From positions 5,967,001-6,031,000 of the forward strand of contig NC_133573.1 of the NCBI RefSeq assembly GCF_048773025.1: a DNA stretch of 64,000 nucleotides, in the 5' to 3' direction. Made by a program: the position numbers and the translations under genes. A model generated the notes under the pieces. That model worked only from the letters and a program-made list of their open reading frames with translations, searched no databases and was not told the DNA's origin. Of the stretch, positions 63,184-64,000 are shown one piece after another (position 1 is the stretch's first letter; each line of letters opens with the position of its first letter). The DNA comes from Camelus bactrianus (taxonomy: Eukaryota > Chordata > Mammalia > Artiodactyla > Camelidae).

Positions 63184-64000
63184 AAGTGGCGAAACTTTCG
63201 TTCATCTAGCACCAAGGGAACGGGTTGCAGGAAACACTTTTTCTCTGCTTTCTCAGTCTGTTTCCTAGTGCCGGTTTGAAGTTCCTGCAGTTTTCACTGT
63301 CAAACCGAGTTGGAGCTAGTACCTCCCCATATATATGTATGGAATGGAGTTTGCAACTGAAAAGAAACTTTGTGTTCCCAACAAGCTAGGTGAAGGACGG
63401 CTTTCACACACACTTATCTCTCAGAACTGAGCAAGTGGAGAGACGTTCGTTCATCTAGCACCAAGGGAACGGGTTGCAGGAGACACTTTTTCTCTGCTTT
63501 CTCAGTCTGTTTCCTAGTGCCGGTTTGAAGTTCCTGCAGTTTTCACTGTCAAACCGAGTTGGAGCTAGTACCTCCCCATATATATGTATGGAATGGAGTT
63601 TGCAACTGAAAAGAAACTTTGTGTTCCCAACAAGCTAGGTGAAGGACGGCTTTCACACACACTTATCTCTTAGAACTGAGCAAGTGGAGAGACGTTCGTT
63701 CATCTAGCACCAAGGGAACGGGTTGCAGGAGACACTTTTTCTCTGCTTTCTCAGTTTGTTTCCTAGTGCCGGTTTGAAGTTCCTGCAGTTTTCACTGTAA
63801 ACCGAGTTGGAGCTAGTACCTCCCCATATATATGTATGGAATGGAGTTTGCAACTGAAAATTAACTATGTGTTCCCAACAAGCTGGGTGAAAGACGGCTT
63901 TCACACACACTTATCTCTCAGAACTGAGCAAGTGGAGAGACGTTCGTTCATCTAGCACCAAGGGAACGGGTTGCAGGAGACACTATTACTCTGCTTTCTC
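63184..64000. repeat. Right-edge monomers, array continues past the window
   Basis: Three full monomers and 71 bases of a fourth. The first (63,184) has gtggcgaaac, a block B mark not seen for about 29 kb to its left, with caaacccac and gaaacac. The second (63,433) is near consensus, and the third (63,682) has gaaaattaac and aagctgggtg. There is no sign of an array edge here or at position 1. Confidence 0.85.

Larger units (their letters stand above)
1..64000. repeat. Satellite DNA array, 249-bp monomer, about 257 head-to-tail copies
   Basis: The same roughly 249-base unit repeats without a break across the window. Using the motif aagtggagagacg as the register, starts fall at 1, 250, 499, 748, 995, 1244, 1493, 1742 and so on to 63,930. 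Spacing is 249 in most cases and 247-248 where a monomer carries a 1-2 base deletion. All copies lie in the same orientation. Most variants differ from the reference monomer at a modest number of recurrent positions, so the same diagnostic changes appear again and again. No unique sequence, transposon or gene interrupts the array. Arrays like this are typical of eukaryotic centromeric, pericentromeric or subtelomeric heterochromatin; which of these applies cannot be read from the window. I do not recognise the family. Confidence 0.98.

Noticed and set aside
1-64000. CRISPR array
   Set aside because: Units are 249 bp with no alternation of short identical repeats and unique spacers; the whole unit is conserved.
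1-64000. Hidden transposon, retroelement or gene fragment between monomers
   Set aside because: Following the register from 1 to 63,930 leaves no gap for extra sequence. Unit spacing stays at 247-249 bases at every point I checked.

Overview
The whole 64,000-base window is one uninterrupted tandem array of a single satellite DNA. The monomer is canonically 249 bp, always in the same head-to-tail orientation, with about 257 complete copies plus a 71-base piece at the right edge. I see no protein-coding gene, no tRNA or rRNA gene, no transposon and no unique sequence. A eukaryotic nuclear genome is strongly suggested (centromeric, pericentromeric or other heterochromatic array). The species cannot be told from this sequence and I do not recognise the monomer family. 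The reference monomer at 33,080-33,328 is 45.8% GC and has 6 CpGs against about 13 expected (ratio about 0.46). That would fit a genome with moderate CpG methylation, but is only suggestive.

The real content is the higher-order structure. Block A (1-14,680, 59 monomers) recurs almost unchanged as A'' (37,061-50,993, 56 monomers), offset 37,060 bp at the left end and 36,313 bp at the right end. The differences are whole-monomer gains or losses plus rare substitutions. A shorter third copy, A' (32,084 to about 33,885), holds the first part of A. Between A and A' lies block B (14,681-32,083), built from other monomer variants in nested higher-order units of five monomers (1,243 bp), three monomers (747 bp) and six monomers (about 1,490 bp). 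A 4.98-kb tandem duplication then joins the end of B and A' to B' (about 33,885-37,060) and the start of A''.

The right part (49,750-64,000) has an exact-looking tandem duplication of an 11-monomer, 2,737-bp unit (49,750-52,486 and 52,487-55,223). Next comes a more diverged stretch (55,224-58,456), then a 9/10-monomer tandem duplication (58,457-60,696 and 60,697-63,183) carrying a still smaller dimer duplication inside it (61,195-62,188).

Almost every length change is either 1-2 bp within a monomer or a whole number of monomers. Some monomers are clear chimeras of two variant types. This is the signature of repeated in-register unequal exchange or conversion at several scales. Short reading frames of 60-108 codons recur with the monomer but behave as by-products of the repeat, and I do not call any of them a gene.
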